Shown here in pieces: positions 1 through 8,676 of a DNA stretch of 64,000 nucleotides; the stretch's first letter is position 1, and each line of letters begins with the position of its first letter. Source of the stretch: Meridianimarinicoccus marinus (lineage in GTDB: Bacteria; Pseudomonadota; Alphaproteobacteria; Rhodobacterales; Rhodobacteraceae). The translations under genes were made by a program, and so were the position numbers. The stretch lies in assembly GCF_040689105.1 (NCBI RefSeq), contig NZ_JBFBVU010000002.1, positions 124,001 through 188,000 on the forward strand, given 5' to 3'. The notes under the pieces were generated by a model. The model made no database searches and was not told the origin of the DNA. It saw only the letters and a list, made by a program, of their open reading frames with translations.

Positions 1-2572
1 ACAGACGCCAGCTGACCTGATACTCGGCCTCGATCCTGGGCAGGATCTCGGCGCGCAGGGTTTCGACGATTTCTTCGGCGCGGGCCGCGTCATCGTCTGA
101 AATATCGCCGCTGACGGTGATGGTCTGCACCCCGTTCTTGCGGGTGATGGTCGAGAAGCCCGGCTCTTGCCGCACGGTGACCAGATCGGCCAGCGGCACG
201 TATTGCCCCGACGGCGCCCGCAGCAGCAGGCTTTGCAGGTAATCGGCGGTTTGTTCTTCCTCGGCGACCTCGACCCGGATCGTGGCGGTGCGGATGCCAT
301 CGGGGAAGCGCGCGGCCTCGATCCCGTTCAGGCGCTGGCGCAGGACCCGCCCGACATCGTCGATGGTGAAGCCCAGAACCCGGGCCTGCGGGGTCAGGTC
401 GAGGATGATCTCGTCCTTGTCCCACGACATGCTGTCCTGCACCGCCGAGACCTCGGGATAGATCACCACTTCGCGCTTCAGCGCTTCGGCGGCTTCCTTC
501 AGGCGACGCGGATCGGTGCCGTAGAGCCGCACGTCCAGCGCATCGCCGCCGGGGCCGGAACGCCAGCCGCGAAAGCTGATTTCCTCGGTCTGCGGCAGGC
601 GGCGGGTTTCTTCCTGCAGGGCGGCGACGAAGGCAAAGGCGGAATAGGGGCGCAGATCGGCGTCGATCAGGTCGATGGCCAGCGATCCCAGCAGATCGTT
701 GTCCTTGTTCTCGGCCGAGGCGATGCCGCGCCCGGTGGTACCGCCCAGCTGCGCCAGCACATAGGCCAGCGGGTTGGCGCCATGTTCGGCTTCCAGACGC
801 TCGGCCACCACCTCGGCGGCGCGCTGCATCTCGACCATCTGGGCAAAGGTGTCTTCGCGGGTGGCGCCTTCGGCCATGGCGAAATTGCCGGTGACCGAGC
901 CCTGTTCCGGCGCATTGAAGAACCGCCAGGTCACCTTGCCATCCAGGAACAGCACCACCTGCGTGGACAGGATCAGCAGCACCCCGGCAATCACCGGGTA
1001 GCGGGCGGTGATGACCAGCCCGATCAACGGGCGGAACAGATGTTCGCGCAGCCAGCGGAAGCCGTCGTTGAACTTGCGGCTGGGCCAGTCGTACCAATGG
1101 TCCTGCGCCGTGTGCATCAGCGCATGGCGCATGTGGTGCGGCAGGATCAGGAAGCATTCCACCAGCGAGGCCGCCAGCACCGCCACCACGGTGATCGGAA
1201 TGTCGCGGATCAACTCTCCGAAACGGCCGCCGATGGTGGTCAGGGCCCAGAAGGCGATGATCGTTGTGATGGTGGCCGAAAACACCGGCAGCGCCATGCG
1301 GCGGGCGGCGTTGATGGCGGCGTCCTCGGGGCTTTCGCCCAGCCGCCGGGCGCGGAAATCGGCGTGTTCGCCGACCACGATGGCATCATCCACCACGATG
1401 CCCAGCGTGATGATCAGCCCGAACAGCGAGATCATGTTCAGCGACACGCCGCCTGCATACATGATCGCCACCGCCGTCAGCATCGCCACCGGAATGCCGG
1501 CGGCCACCCACAGCGCGGTGCGGGCGTTGAGGAACAGGAACAGCAGCCCCACCACCAGCGCCAGCCCGGTCAGCCCGTTGGTGAGCAGGATGTTCAGACG
1601 CCCGGTGATGGCTTCGGACCGGGTGCGGATCAGGTCGATGTGGACGCCGGCGGGCAAGTCCAGTTCCATCTCGCGCGCCACGTCCTCGACGGTGTTCTGC
1701 AGGTCGATGGCATCGCCCTGGGCCGAGCGGTCTACCCGCAGCGAAATCGCCGGGTTGGTGCCCACGAAATAGGCCTGTTCGCGATCCACGCCGCCGGTTT
1801 CAAGCCGGGCGATATCGCCGATGGTCAGGGTCGTGCCATCGGGTTCGGACCGCAGGGCGATGGCGGCGATCTCGTCGGCGCTCCGCCGCTCGGTGCCGCT
1901 GCGCAACCGGGCGTTGGCGGCATCGACCTCACCGGCGGGTTCGGCGGCGGCCTCGGCACCGATGGCGGCGGCGATCTCGGCCAGCGAGGTATCGTGCCGG
2001 ATCAGGTCCCGGGTTTCGACGATCACCAGGATCTCTGGCGCGGCCACGCCGCGCAGGGTGGTGCGGGTGACCCCCGCCTCGAACAGGCGCAGGGTCAGGT
2101 CATCGGCGAAGCGCGCCAGTTGCTCGACCCCGACGGGGCCGGTGATCACCACATCCGTGACCCGGTCGCGCCACGCCCGGCGGGTGACCTCGGGCGGATC
2201 GGAATCAGCGGGCAGATCGGTGACCGAGGCGACGGCGGTTTCCACGTCCGCCTGCGCCTGTGCCATGTCCCAACCCGGTTCGAACTCCATCGTCAGGATG
2301 GCACGGCCTTCGCGGGAATTGGCGGTGGTTTCCACGGCGCCATCCACGTCGCGCACCGCCGGCAGCAGCGGGCCGATGATGGCGCGGTCCACGTCCTCGG
2401 GCCCGGCGCCGTCCCAGTCGACGCGGATGTTGATTTCTTCCAGCACCACGTCGGGAAAGAACTGGGCGCGCATCTGGGGGGCGGCGGCCAGCCCCAGCAC
2501 CACAAGAATCACCAGCAACAGGTTGGCGGCGGTGCCGTGGCGGGTGAAATAGGCGATGATGCCGCCGCGCAT
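1..2572 (-). CDS. RND-family efflux transporter permease (3' end cut by window edge)
   Basis: Inner-membrane proton-driven pump of the AcrB/MexB superfamily, expected to pair with the adaptor encoded just upstream and an outer-membrane channel not seen here. About 857 codons are present of roughly 1,000-1,050 usual; the reading frame stays open through base 1. Visible are the first membrane helix (IIAYFTRHGTAANLL), the FFPDVV segment that opens the first periplasmic loop, and the VDDAIVV stretch of the fourth helix, which carries the paired Asp residues used in proton relay. I chose the ATG at 2572 because AGGTGA lies a few bases upstream and the protein then begins MRGGIIAYF, as in relatives. 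An in-frame ATG at 2605, 4 bases after the adaptor stop, is the alternative. Substrate cannot be told. Confidence 0.93.
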   Translation of the reverse strand, partial: MRGGIIAYFTRHGTAANLLLVILVVLGLAAAPQMRAQFFPDVVLEEINIRVDWDGAGPEDVDRAIIGPLLPAVRDVDGAVETTANSREGRAILTMEFEPGWDMAQAQADVETAVASVTDLPADSDPPEVTRRAWRDRVTDVVITGPVGVEQLARFADDLTLRLFEAGVTRTTLRGVAAPEILVIVETRDLIRHDTSLAEIAAAIGAEAAAEPAGEVDAANARLRSGTERRSADEIAAIALRSEPDGTTLTIGDIARLETGGVDREQAYFVGTNPAISLRVDRSAQGDAIDLQNTVEDVAREMELDLPAGVHIDLIRTRSEAITGRLNILLTNGLTGLALVVGLLFLFLNARTALWVAAGIPVAMLTAVAIMYAGGVSLNMISLFGLIITLGIVVDDAIVVGEHADFRARRLGESPEDAAINAARRMALPVFSATITTIIAFWALTTIGGRFGELIRDIPITVVAVLAASLVECFLILPHHMRHALMHTAQDHWYDWPSRKFNDGFRWLREHLFRPLIGLVITARYPVIAGVLLILSTQVVLFLDGKVTWRFFNAPEQGSVTGNFAMAEGATREDTFAQMVEMQRAAEVVAERLEAEHGANPLAYVLAQLGGTTGRGIASAENKDNDLLGSLAIDLIDADLRPYSAFAFVAALQEETRRLPQTEEISFRGWRSGPGGDALDVRLYGTDPRRLKEAAEALKREVVIYPEVSAVQDSMSWDKDEIILDLTPQARVLGFTIDDVGRVLRQRLNGIEAARFPDGIRTATIRVEVAEEEQTADYLQSLLLRAPSGQYVPLADLVTVRQEPGFSTITRKNGVQTITVSGDISDDDAARAEEIVETLRAEILPRIEAEYQVSWRL

Positions 2573-2608
2573 CGCGTCACCTGAGGGCAGATGGGGCAGA
2601 TGCATGGC

Positions 2609-4066
2609 CTAGCCCCCCATCCGCTCTTCGATGCGTTCGACGACGCTTGCGGGCACCTCGTCCTGCGCAAGGATCGACAGCACGCGGTCGCGCGCCTCGG
2701 CCGGCATCCGGTTGTTGCCCTGCACCGCCGCGATAAGGCGGGCGCGGTGTTCGGGCGTCAGGGTGACCATGGGTTCGGGCGCGGGCGCCTCCGTGCCTTC
2801 GGGGCGGATCGGGCGGACCTTCAGGCCGGTGCCCAGCGACGGGATGCGCTGCGCCACCACTTCGGCCCCGGCAAGATCGGGGGCGCGGACCAGCACCGTG
2901 TCACCCTGCCGCCGGATCAGTTCCACCGGTTGCGCCTGCAGCCGGTCGTCGTCGCCCACCACCAGCACTGCGCCGTCGCTGCCAAGGGCGCGGGCGGGCA
3001 GACGGGCGACGCCGCCGATGGGTGCCTCGCGGATCTGCACGGTGACGATATCGCCGGGGCGGAAGCCCACGGAGGTGCTGAGCCGGGCAAAGACCTCGCG
3101 CCCGGACTGGCCCTCGCCGACCTCGGCGCTGACCCGCTCGATGGCGCCCTCGGCGCGCAGGTTCAGGCCGGCCACATCCATCCGCACTTCGATCGGTGCG
3201 CGGCGCAGGTTACCGCTGTCATCCAGAAGACGGGCGTATTGGGCGGTGGACAGGCGAAAGGCCACCTCCAGCGCCGAAGGATCGACCAGCCGCGCCATGC
3301 GTTCGTTGGCCGAGACCAGCCCGCCCTCGACCACCGTGACATCCGACAGGGTGCCGGTGAACTTGGCGCGGATGCTTTTTTCGTCCAGCAGCCGCTGGGC
3401 TTCCTCCATGGCGATGCGGGACCGGTCGCGCTTGGCCGCCGCCTGTTCGATGCGGGTTTCCGCCGTGGCCACGGCCTGCCGCCGCGATACCACCGATTGC
3501 CGTGCCTGCGCCGCGGCCAGCGCGGCGGTTTCCACGGCCGAGACGCTGCCGACCCCGCGGTCCGACAGGTCATTCTGCCGCGACAGCGCCTGTGCGCGCA
3601 GATCGGCCTGTTCGATGGCCACGTCCAGTTCATCCTGTGCCAGCTCCAGCGCGCGGCGGGAATCGCGCAGATCGGCCTCGGCCTCGGCCAGATCGGCGCG
3701 GGCCAGCGCCAGGTCGGCCTTGGCCTTGGCCGGGTCGATCAGGGCCAGCAGATCGCCCTCGGCCACCTCGCCGCCATCGCGGAAATCGGGCGAAAGCTCG
3801 ATCAGCTTGCCGGTACTGGTGGCACGCACTTCCAGAATGCGATGCGAGCGGATCTCGCCGAACACATCCATCACCGGCACCACGCGCTCGGGCGCCACGG
3901 TCACCACGTTCACCGCCAGCACGACCTCACGCGCGGGGCGCTGACGGTCCTCTTCGGCCAGCATCGCCTGCACGGCCCGATAGACCGAAGCCCCGGCCCA
4001 GCCGAGCGCCCCGAAGGTCAGGGCAAAGAGCAAAACGCCGGTCAGGGCGCGCCGCAGGAACAGCAT
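2609..4066 (-). CDS. RND efflux periplasmic adaptor (HlyD/membrane-fusion family)
   Basis: Periplasmic adaptor that bridges an RND pump and an outer-membrane channel. The 485-residue protein starts with one hydrophobic anchor (about residues 8-30), followed by a barrel-sandwich half (EIRSHRILEVRATSTGKL), a long Ala/Arg/Glu-rich alpha-helical hairpin (about 110-235) and beta-barrel and membrane-proximal domains. The C-terminal 55 or so residues form an extra charged helical tail (TPEHRARLIAAV... VERIEERMGG) not present in AcrA. It ends only a few bases before the permease gene on the same strand, so the two form an operon. No lipobox is seen, so it is probably anchored by the N-terminal helix. 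The substrate is unknown. Confidence 0.93.
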   Translation of the reverse strand: MLFLRRALTGVLLFALTFGALGWAGASVYRAVQAMLAEEDRQRPAREVVLAVNVVTVAPERVVPVMDVFGEIRSHRILEVRATSTGKLIELSPDFRDGGEVAEGDLLALIDPAKAKADLALARADLAEAEADLRDSRRALELAQDELDVAIEQADLRAQALSRQNDLSDRGVGSVSAVETAALAAAQARQSVVSRRQAVATAETRIEQAAAKRDRSRIAMEEAQRLLDEKSIRAKFTGTLSDVTVVEGGLVSANERMARLVDPSALEVAFRLSTAQYARLLDDSGNLRRAPIEVRMDVAGLNLRAEGAIERVSAEVGEGQSGREVFARLSTSVGFRPGDIVTVQIREAPIGGVARLPARALGSDGAVLVVGDDDRLQAQPVELIRRQGDTVLVRAPDLAGAEVVAQRIPSLGTGLKVRPIRPEGTEAPAPEPMVTLTPEHRARLIAAVQGNNRMPAEARDRVLSILAQDEVPASVVERIEERMGG

Positions 4067-4087
4067 CAGGTGACGTCCTTGTTACTC

Positions 4088-4107
4088 GGGTCCGGCGTCC
4101 CGGACCC
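4088..4107. terminator. Inverted repeat between moaB and the efflux operon
   Basis: A perfect 8-bp stem (GGGTCCGG / CCGGACCC) with a 4-base loop lies in the 105-bp gap after moaB and before the adaptor gene. There is no T-run on either side, so it is a weak candidate terminator for moaB or a leader structure of the efflux operon. Confidence 0.35.
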
Positions 4108-4171
4108 CCCGTCAAATCTAGTCCGCGCAGACCGCGCATCCAAGTTACAGTGTCTTGAACGGGTCGCGCGC

Positions 4172-4714
4172 CTACTTCCGTCGCAAATGTTCGTCCAGAC
4201 GCGGCAAAATTTCCACGAAATTGCACGGCATGTGCCGATAATCGAGTTGGTTGCTTAAAATCCCGTCCCAGGCATCCTTGCACGCGCCCGGAGAGCCGGG
4301 CAACGCGAACAGATAGGTGCCCTGCGCCACACCGCCAGTGGCGCGGCTTTGCACCGCCGAGGTGCCGATCTTCTCCATCGACAGCAGGGTGAAGACCGTG
4401 CCGAAGGCCTCGATTTCCTTTTCATAGACATCGCGGTGCGCCTCGACCGTCACATCGCGGCCGGTCAGCCCTGTGCCGCCGGTGGAGATCACCACATCGA
4501 TCTGCGGATCGGCGCACCAGGCGCGCAACTGGTCGGCGATCTCGGCACGCTCGTCGCGCAGGATCTTGCGGTCGGCCAGAACATGACCCGCCGCCGCGAT
4601 GCGGTCCACCAGCACCTGCCCCGAGCGGTCGTCTTCCATCGCCCGGCTGTCGGACACGGTCAGGACCGCGATGCGAACCGGGATGAACTCTTTGCTGTCG
4701 TCGATGCGCGCCAT
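4172..4714 (-). CDS. moaB: Molybdenum cofactor biosynthesis protein B
   Basis: MoaB/Mog-type protein of molybdopterin synthesis, related to the enzymes that adenylate molybdopterin before molybdate insertion. The 180-residue length is normal. The N-terminal VRIAVLTVSDSR strand and the signature STGGTGLTGRDVT (about residues 96-108) with the downstream LFALPGSPGACKDAWDG motif are typical of the MoaB/MogA/MoeA-C fold. A GGAGA ribosome site precedes the ATG. It is transcribed away from the EamA gene at 4843. Other Mo-cofactor genes are not in the window. E. coli MoaB is thought to be inactive, so whether this copy acts as the adenylyltransferase is open. Confidence 0.95.
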   Translation of the reverse strand: MARIDDSKEFIPVRIAVLTVSDSRAMEDDRSGQVLVDRIAAAGHVLADRKILRDERAEIADQLRAWCADPQIDVVISTGGTGLTGRDVTVEAHRDVYEKEIEAFGTVFTLLSMEKIGTSAVQSRATGGVAQGTYLFALPGSPGACKDAWDGILSNQLDYRHMPCNFVEILPRLDEHLRRK

Positions 4715-4842
4715 GGGATGTCTCCTTGCAATGGACGCACCTAATCAGGGGCTTGGCGCAAGGTCCAGCAAGCCTGCGTGATTCCCACTGGTCGCGCGCG
4801 TCTGGCGCTGGCATGGTCGCGGCGCCACTGCCCGGAGGTCCC

Positions 4843-5757
4843 ATGTCCAACCGCCCCCTGCTTGTCGCCGCCGCCTTCGCCACGCTGGCCCAGCTACTGT
4901 GGGCGGGCAATTTCATCACCGCGCGGGCGCTGCGCGAGGTGATCGACCCGATCAACCTGAACTTCCTGCGCTGGTTGCTGGCGGCGCTGATCCTGCTGCC
5001 GCTGGTGCTGCGCGACCGGCGCGCGATTGCAGCCGCCCTGCGCGCCCAGCCGTTGCAGATCCTGATGCTGTCGGCACTGGCCATCACCGGGTTCAACACG
5101 CTGCTGTACGCAGGCCTGCAGACCGCCACGGTGGCCGAGGCGGGGATCATCACCGGGCTGGCGCCGATCCTGATCCTGCTGCTGGCACGGTTCTGGGACG
5201 GCACCGCCCTGACCGGCGGCCAGATCGCCGGCGGTGCGCTGGCGTTTCTGGGCGCGCTGCTTGTGCTCAGCGGCAAGGAGGGCGGCGGCGTCAGCGGCAT
5301 CCGCGGCCCGGCCTTCCTGCTGGGCGCCGCCACGGCCTGGGCGGCCTATACGGTCGCCTACCAGCGCTTCAAGATCCCGCTGAAACCGCTGTCGGCGCTG
5401 GGTCTGTTCGCGGCACTGGGCAGTCTGCTGATGCTGGCGCTGGTCCCCTTTGCGCCCACGCCCATCGGCCAGATCCCCCTGACCGGCGAGGTGATCTTCG
5501 GCCTGACCTATATCACCCTTGGGGCGTCCATCCTGGCGCTGTATTCCTGGAACCGGGGGGCCAGCGTGCTGGGCCCGGCGCGGGTCGGGGTGTTCCTGCA
5601 GCTGATCCCGGTCTTCGCGATGATCCTGGGCGTGCTGATCCTGGGCGAGACGGTGACCCCGATGCAGATCGCCGGTCTGGCCTGCGTGTTCGGCGGGGTG
5701 CTGGTGGCGCAGCGGCGCGGGCGGGTCTCAGCCGTTCAGGCGGGCGCGCAACGCTAG
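4843..5757 (+). CDS. EamA-family (DMT) transporter
   Basis: Inner-membrane drug/metabolite transporter with two EamA repeats of five helices each (304 residues). The first helix (LLVAAAFATLAQLLWAGNFI) and the repeat-end motifs (GALLVLSGKEGGG, then GGVLVAQRRGR) are visible. The ATG at 4843 is preceded by GGAGG at 4834-4838; an upstream open frame from 4726 lacks support. The last 30 bp overlap the 3' end of the convergent uracil-DNA glycosylase gene, so the two are unlikely to be expressed independently of antisense effects. Related proteins export amino acids or metabolites; the substrate here cannot be inferred. Confidence 0.9.
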   Translation: MSNRPLLVAAAFATLAQLLWAGNFITARALREVIDPINLNFLRWLLAALILLPLVLRDRRAIAAALRAQPLQILMLSALAITGFNTLLYAGLQTATVAEAGIITGLAPILILLLARFWDGTALTGGQIAGGALAFLGALLVLSGKEGGGVSGIRGPAFLLGAATAWAAYTVAYQRFKIPLKPLSALGLFAALGSLLMLALVPFAPTPIGQIPLTGEVIFGLTYITLGASILALYSWNRGASVLGPARVGVFLQLIPVFAMILGVLILGETVTPMQIAGLACVFGGVLVAQRRGRVSAVQAGAQR

Positions 5758-6516
5758 CAGGTCGGCCCAGGCCTCGCGCTTGGCGGCCGGGTTGCGCAGC
5801 AGGTAGGCCGGGTGGAACATCGGCAGCGCCGGACGGCCAGCGGCCTCGCCCCAGGTGCCGCGCAGGCGGGAGATGCCCTTCTTGCCCAGCATGCCCTGAC
5901 AGGCGACATTGCCCATCAGCACCAGAACCTCGGGCGCGGCCAGATCCACATGCCGACGGATGAACGGGCCCAGCATGGCGATTTCCTCGGGCGTCGGCGT
6001 GCGATTTTGCGGCGGCCGCCATGGCAGGATGTTCGAGATATAGACCGCGCGGTCTGGATCCCCGGCCTGCCGGTCCAGCCCGATGGCGGCCAGCATCCGG
6101 TCCAGAAGCTGCCCGGCGCGGCCCACGAAGGGCTTGCCCTGCTGATCTTCCTCGCGCCCTGGCGCCTCGCCGACGATCATCACCCGCGCGCCCGGCACCC
6201 CGTCCGAGAACACCAGTTGCGTCGAGCCCAGCTTCAGGTCGCAATGAGTGAAGGACTCCATCGCTTCACGCAGCGCCGGCAGATCGGCGGCGGCATCGGC
6301 CATGGCCTGCGCCTCGGCCACCGGATCGACCTGCGGGGCGGCGATGGGCACGGCTGTCGCCGCAGGTGATGCAGGGGCAGCTTGCGCGGGTCGCATCGGG
6401 TCCACCGGATCGGCATAGCGGTTCACCGGCGCCTCCCCGATGGGAAGGTCCGCGCCCAGTTCTGCCTGCCAGTCCAGCAGGGCCTTCAGCGCTTCGGCTT
6501 CGGTTCCGTGATCCAT
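5728..6516 (-). CDS. Uracil-DNA glycosylase, family-4-like, lacking Fe-S cysteines
   Basis: Removes uracil from DNA as the first step of base excision repair. The 262-residue protein has the active-site block GEAPGREEDQQGKPFVGRAG and the second motif FHPAYLLR of the UDG superfamily (family 4/5 type). An 80-residue Ala/Pro-rich N-terminal region precedes the catalytic domain. The cysteines that bind the 4Fe-4S cluster in classical family-4 enzymes appear missing: the usual NVVKCRPP segment reads NILPWRPP and only one Cys remains in the N-terminal motif (THCDLKLG). Start at 6516 is the first ATG giving a normal N-terminus; the frame stays open far upstream through antisense of pyrB. Similar cluster-less forms occur across alphaproteobacteria. 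Confidence 0.88.
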   Translation of the reverse strand: MDHGTEAEALKALLDWQAELGADLPIGEAPVNRYADPVDPMRPAQAAPASPAATAVPIAAPQVDPVAEAQAMADAAADLPALREAMESFTHCDLKLGSTQLVFSDGVPGARVMIVGEAPGREEDQQGKPFVGRAGQLLDRMLAAIGLDRQAGDPDRAVYISNILPWRPPQNRTPTPEEIAMLGPFIRRHVDLAAPEVLVLMGNVACQGMLGKKGISRLRGTWGEAAGRPALPMFHPAYLLRNPAAKREAWADLLALRARLNG

Positions 6517-6627
6517 GGCCGCGACCCTATCGCCGCGCGCAGGCCCGCGCAATTGCGCCGGCGCCGCTTGCCGCCTTTGACCCGCCCCCGTATAACCCCG
6601 GCGACACGCAGACAGATCGGGGCGCGC

Positions 6628-7566
6628 ATGACTTACCGCGGACGGCACCTTTTGGGCATTGAACCGCTTCACCCGACCGAGATAACGACGCTTCTGGATC
6701 TGGCCGACAGCTATGTGGACCTGAACCGGCGGTCGAAAAAGCGCTCGGACGTGCTGGCCGGCCTGACCCAGATCAACATGTTCTTCGAGAATTCGACCCG
6801 CACGCAGGCCAGTTTCGAACTGGCAGGCAAGCGTCTGGGCGCGGACGTGATGAACATGGCGATGCAGGCCAGTTCGATCAAGAAGGGCGAAACCCTGATC
6901 GACACGGCCATGACCCTGAACGCCATGCATCCCGACCTGCTGGTGGTGCGGCACCCGCATTCGGGGGCGGTGGACCTGCTGGCCCAGAAGGTCAATTGCG
7001 CGGTGCTGAACGCCGGCGACGGCCGCCACGAACACCCCACGCAGGCGCTTCTGGACGCGCTGACCATCCGCCGCGCCAAGGGCCGCCTGCACCGGCTGAA
7101 CATCGCCATCTGTGGCGATATTGCCCACAGCCGCGTGGCGCGGTCCAACATCCTGCTGCTGGGCAAGATGGAAAACCGCGTCCGCCTTGTGGGTCCGCCG
7201 ACGCTGATCCCCGGCCCGATGAAGGATCTGGGGGTCGAGGTCTATGACGACATGCGCGAGGGTATCGCGGGCTGCGACGTGGTGATGATGCTGCGGCTTC
7301 AGAAGGAGCGTATGGATGGCGGCTTCATCCCGTCCGAGCGCGAATACTACCACCGCTACGGGCTGGATGCCGAGAAGTTGAGCTGCGCGAAACCCGACGC
7401 CATCGTCATGCATCCCGGCCCGATGAATCGCGGAGTCGAGATCGACGGCACGCTGGCCGATGACATCAACCGCTCGGTCATTCAGGAACAGGTGGAAATG
7501 GGCGTCGCTGTGCGCATGGCGGCGATGGATCTGCTGGCCCGCAACCTGCGAGCGGAGGCTGCCTGA
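6628..7566 (+). CDS. pyrB: Aspartate carbamoyltransferase catalytic subunit
   Basis: Catalyses carbamoyl phosphate + L-aspartate to N-carbamoyl-aspartate, the committed step of pyrimidine synthesis. At 312 residues it is the standard length. The carbamoyl-phosphate loop ENSTRTQASFELA (about residues 50-62), the HPHSG segment and the HPTQALLD motif are intact, as is the C-terminal HPGPMNRGVEI. No pyrI regulatory subunit is present; instead the operon carries a degenerate pyrC (8673-9956), as in pseudomonads, where the PyrC-like partner is needed for PyrB assembly. The stop overlaps the next start (TGATG), so translation is coupled. It is divergent from the glycosylase gene with a 111-bp shared promoter region. 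Confidence 0.97.
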   Translation: MTYRGRHLLGIEPLHPTEITTLLDLADSYVDLNRRSKKRSDVLAGLTQINMFFENSTRTQASFELAGKRLGADVMNMAMQASSIKKGETLIDTAMTLNAMHPDLLVVRHPHSGAVDLLAQKVNCAVLNAGDGRHEHPTQALLDALTIRRAKGRLHRLNIAICGDIAHSRVARSNILLLGKMENRVRLVGPPTLIPGPMKDLGVEVYDDMREGIAGCDVVMMLRLQKERMDGGFIPSEREYYHRYGLDAEKLSCAKPDAIVMHPGPMNRGVEIDGTLADDINRSVIQEQVEMGVAVRMAAMDLLARNLRAEAA

Positions 7567-8135
7567 TGGATCTGGACCCCAACGTCGCCCCCCATGAAAG
7601 CGGCGTGCTGCGCCTGTACCGGCTGGACACCGACAGCGCCGAGGGCGCGGCCCTGCGCACGGCGCTGGCCACCGAGGCACCCGAGGCCGCCGATCTGGCC
7701 GCGCAGGCTTTCGGCGTGGCCTCGGTCGATCCGTGGTGGCTGACCCTGCTGCCCCTGTCCGACATTCAGGACATGGGCCTGCACGCCTATCTGGCCGAAG
7801 GCCACGACGTGCCCCGTGACCAACTGGACGCCGAGGCCGCGCGGCTGGCCACGCTTGACGGCACCCTGTTGATCGCCCAGTCCCGCGCCTTCGACGGCGG
7901 CGACGTCACCCTGCGCCCCGCCGCCTGTCTGACGCCGGTGCTGATGCTGGACAGCACCCGCGCGCCCGCCACCGCGCGCCCGTTGGCCCGCGCCAAGGTG
8001 GACCCGGTCGCGGTCACACCGCCCGCAACCGCGCAGCCGCCGCAGAAGGCACCCGCCGGAAAATGGATGCTGGCCGCGCTGCTGGCCGCTGGCCTGCTGG
8101 TGCTGACGGTGGCCTTTTTGGGCACAGGGGGCTGA
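7566..8135 (+). CDS. Unknown tail-anchored membrane protein in the pyr operon
   Basis: I do not recognise a named family. The 189-residue protein has an acidic, soluble N-terminal part (about 1-130), a Pro/Ala-rich linker (VTPPATAQPPQKAPAGK) and a single C-terminal hydrophobic helix (WMLAALLAAGLLVLTVAFLG), so it looks tail-anchored with the bulk in the cytoplasm. It has no signal peptide. Its ATG overlaps the pyrB stop by one base and the next gene starts one base after its stop, so it belongs to the pyrB-pyrC' transcript. The position suggests a link to ATCase/PyrC' or to pyrimidine uptake or membrane recruitment, but that is inference only. Confidence 0.85.
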   Translation: MDLDPNVAPHESGVLRLYRLDTDSAEGAALRTALATEAPEAADLAAQAFGVASVDPWWLTLLPLSDIQDMGLHAYLAEGHDVPRDQLDAEAARLATLDGTLLIAQSRAFDGGDVTLRPAACLTPVLMLDSTRAPATARPLARAKVDPVAVTPPATAQPPQKAPAGKWMLAALLAAGLLVLTVAFLGTGG

Positions 8136-8136
8136 C

Positions 8137-8676
8137 GTGACAGGCAACGGCTGGGACGACATCCTGGAGCCCGGGGAAGAGCTGCTCTGGCAGGGCCAGC
8201 CCGACCCGCGCCCGGACTGGCGCGCCCAAACCCTGCGCGAGACCCTGTTTGGGCTGGCGGTGACCGCGTTTTCGCTGTTCTGGATGGCCAAGGCGCTGGG
8301 GATCGGCGCCGATGCGACCTTCATGGGGCTGGTGTTTCCGCTGATGGGGTTGCCGTTTCTGGTGATGGGGCTGAACCGGGCGGGCGGCAAGATCGCGCTG
8401 GGGGTCTGGCGTCGCCGCCACACCTGGTACTCGCTGACCACCCGGCGCGCCTTCATTGCCACTGACCTGCTGGGACGCCGCACGCTTGACGCCTATCCCA
8501 TCGGCCCGGCCACGCCGCTGGACCACGAGGAAGGCCCGCCCGATCACATCTGGTTTGCCACCGATTTCGTGAAGACCGCACAAGGCAGCAAGCGCCGCCG
8601 CATCGGATTTACCCATCTCCCCGACAGCCGCGCGGTCTATGACCAGATGCGCCGCCTGCAGCGAGAGGCCCTATGA
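8137..8676 (+). CDS. Unknown membrane protein with PH-like domain in the pyr operon
   Basis: A 179-residue protein starting with GTG at 8137, one base after the previous stop. It opens with a short acidic segment (ILEPGEELLWQGQPDPRP), a start typical of bacterial PH-domain (bPH/DUF304-like) proteins, then two hydrophobic helices (about 34-80) and a beta-rich C-terminal half beginning TWYSLTTRRAFIAT, again bPH-like. The reading frame ends inside the start of pyrC' (4-bp overlap). Together with the upstream tail-anchored protein it gives the pyrimidine operon two membrane proteins of unknown role. Assignment as bPH-like is from motif appearance, not from a search. Confidence 0.82.
   Translation: MTGNGWDDILEPGEELLWQGQPDPRPDWRAQTLRETLFGLAVTAFSLFWMAKALGIGADATFMGLVFPLMGLPFLVMGLNRAGGKIALGVWRRRHTWYSLTTRRAFIATDLLGRRTLDAYPIGPATPLDHEEGPPDHIWFATDFVKTAQGSKRRRIGFTHLPDSRAVYDQMRRLQREAL

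Noticed and set aside
167..2584. 805-residue open frame on the + strand
   Set aside because: Antisense shadow of the RND permease in GC-rich DNA; no domain, His/Gly/Gln-rich composition typical of reversed codons.
5728..7680. 650-residue fusion of uracil-DNA glycosylase with an upstream part
   Set aside because: The upstream part is antisense of pyrB; the real start is the ATG at 6516.
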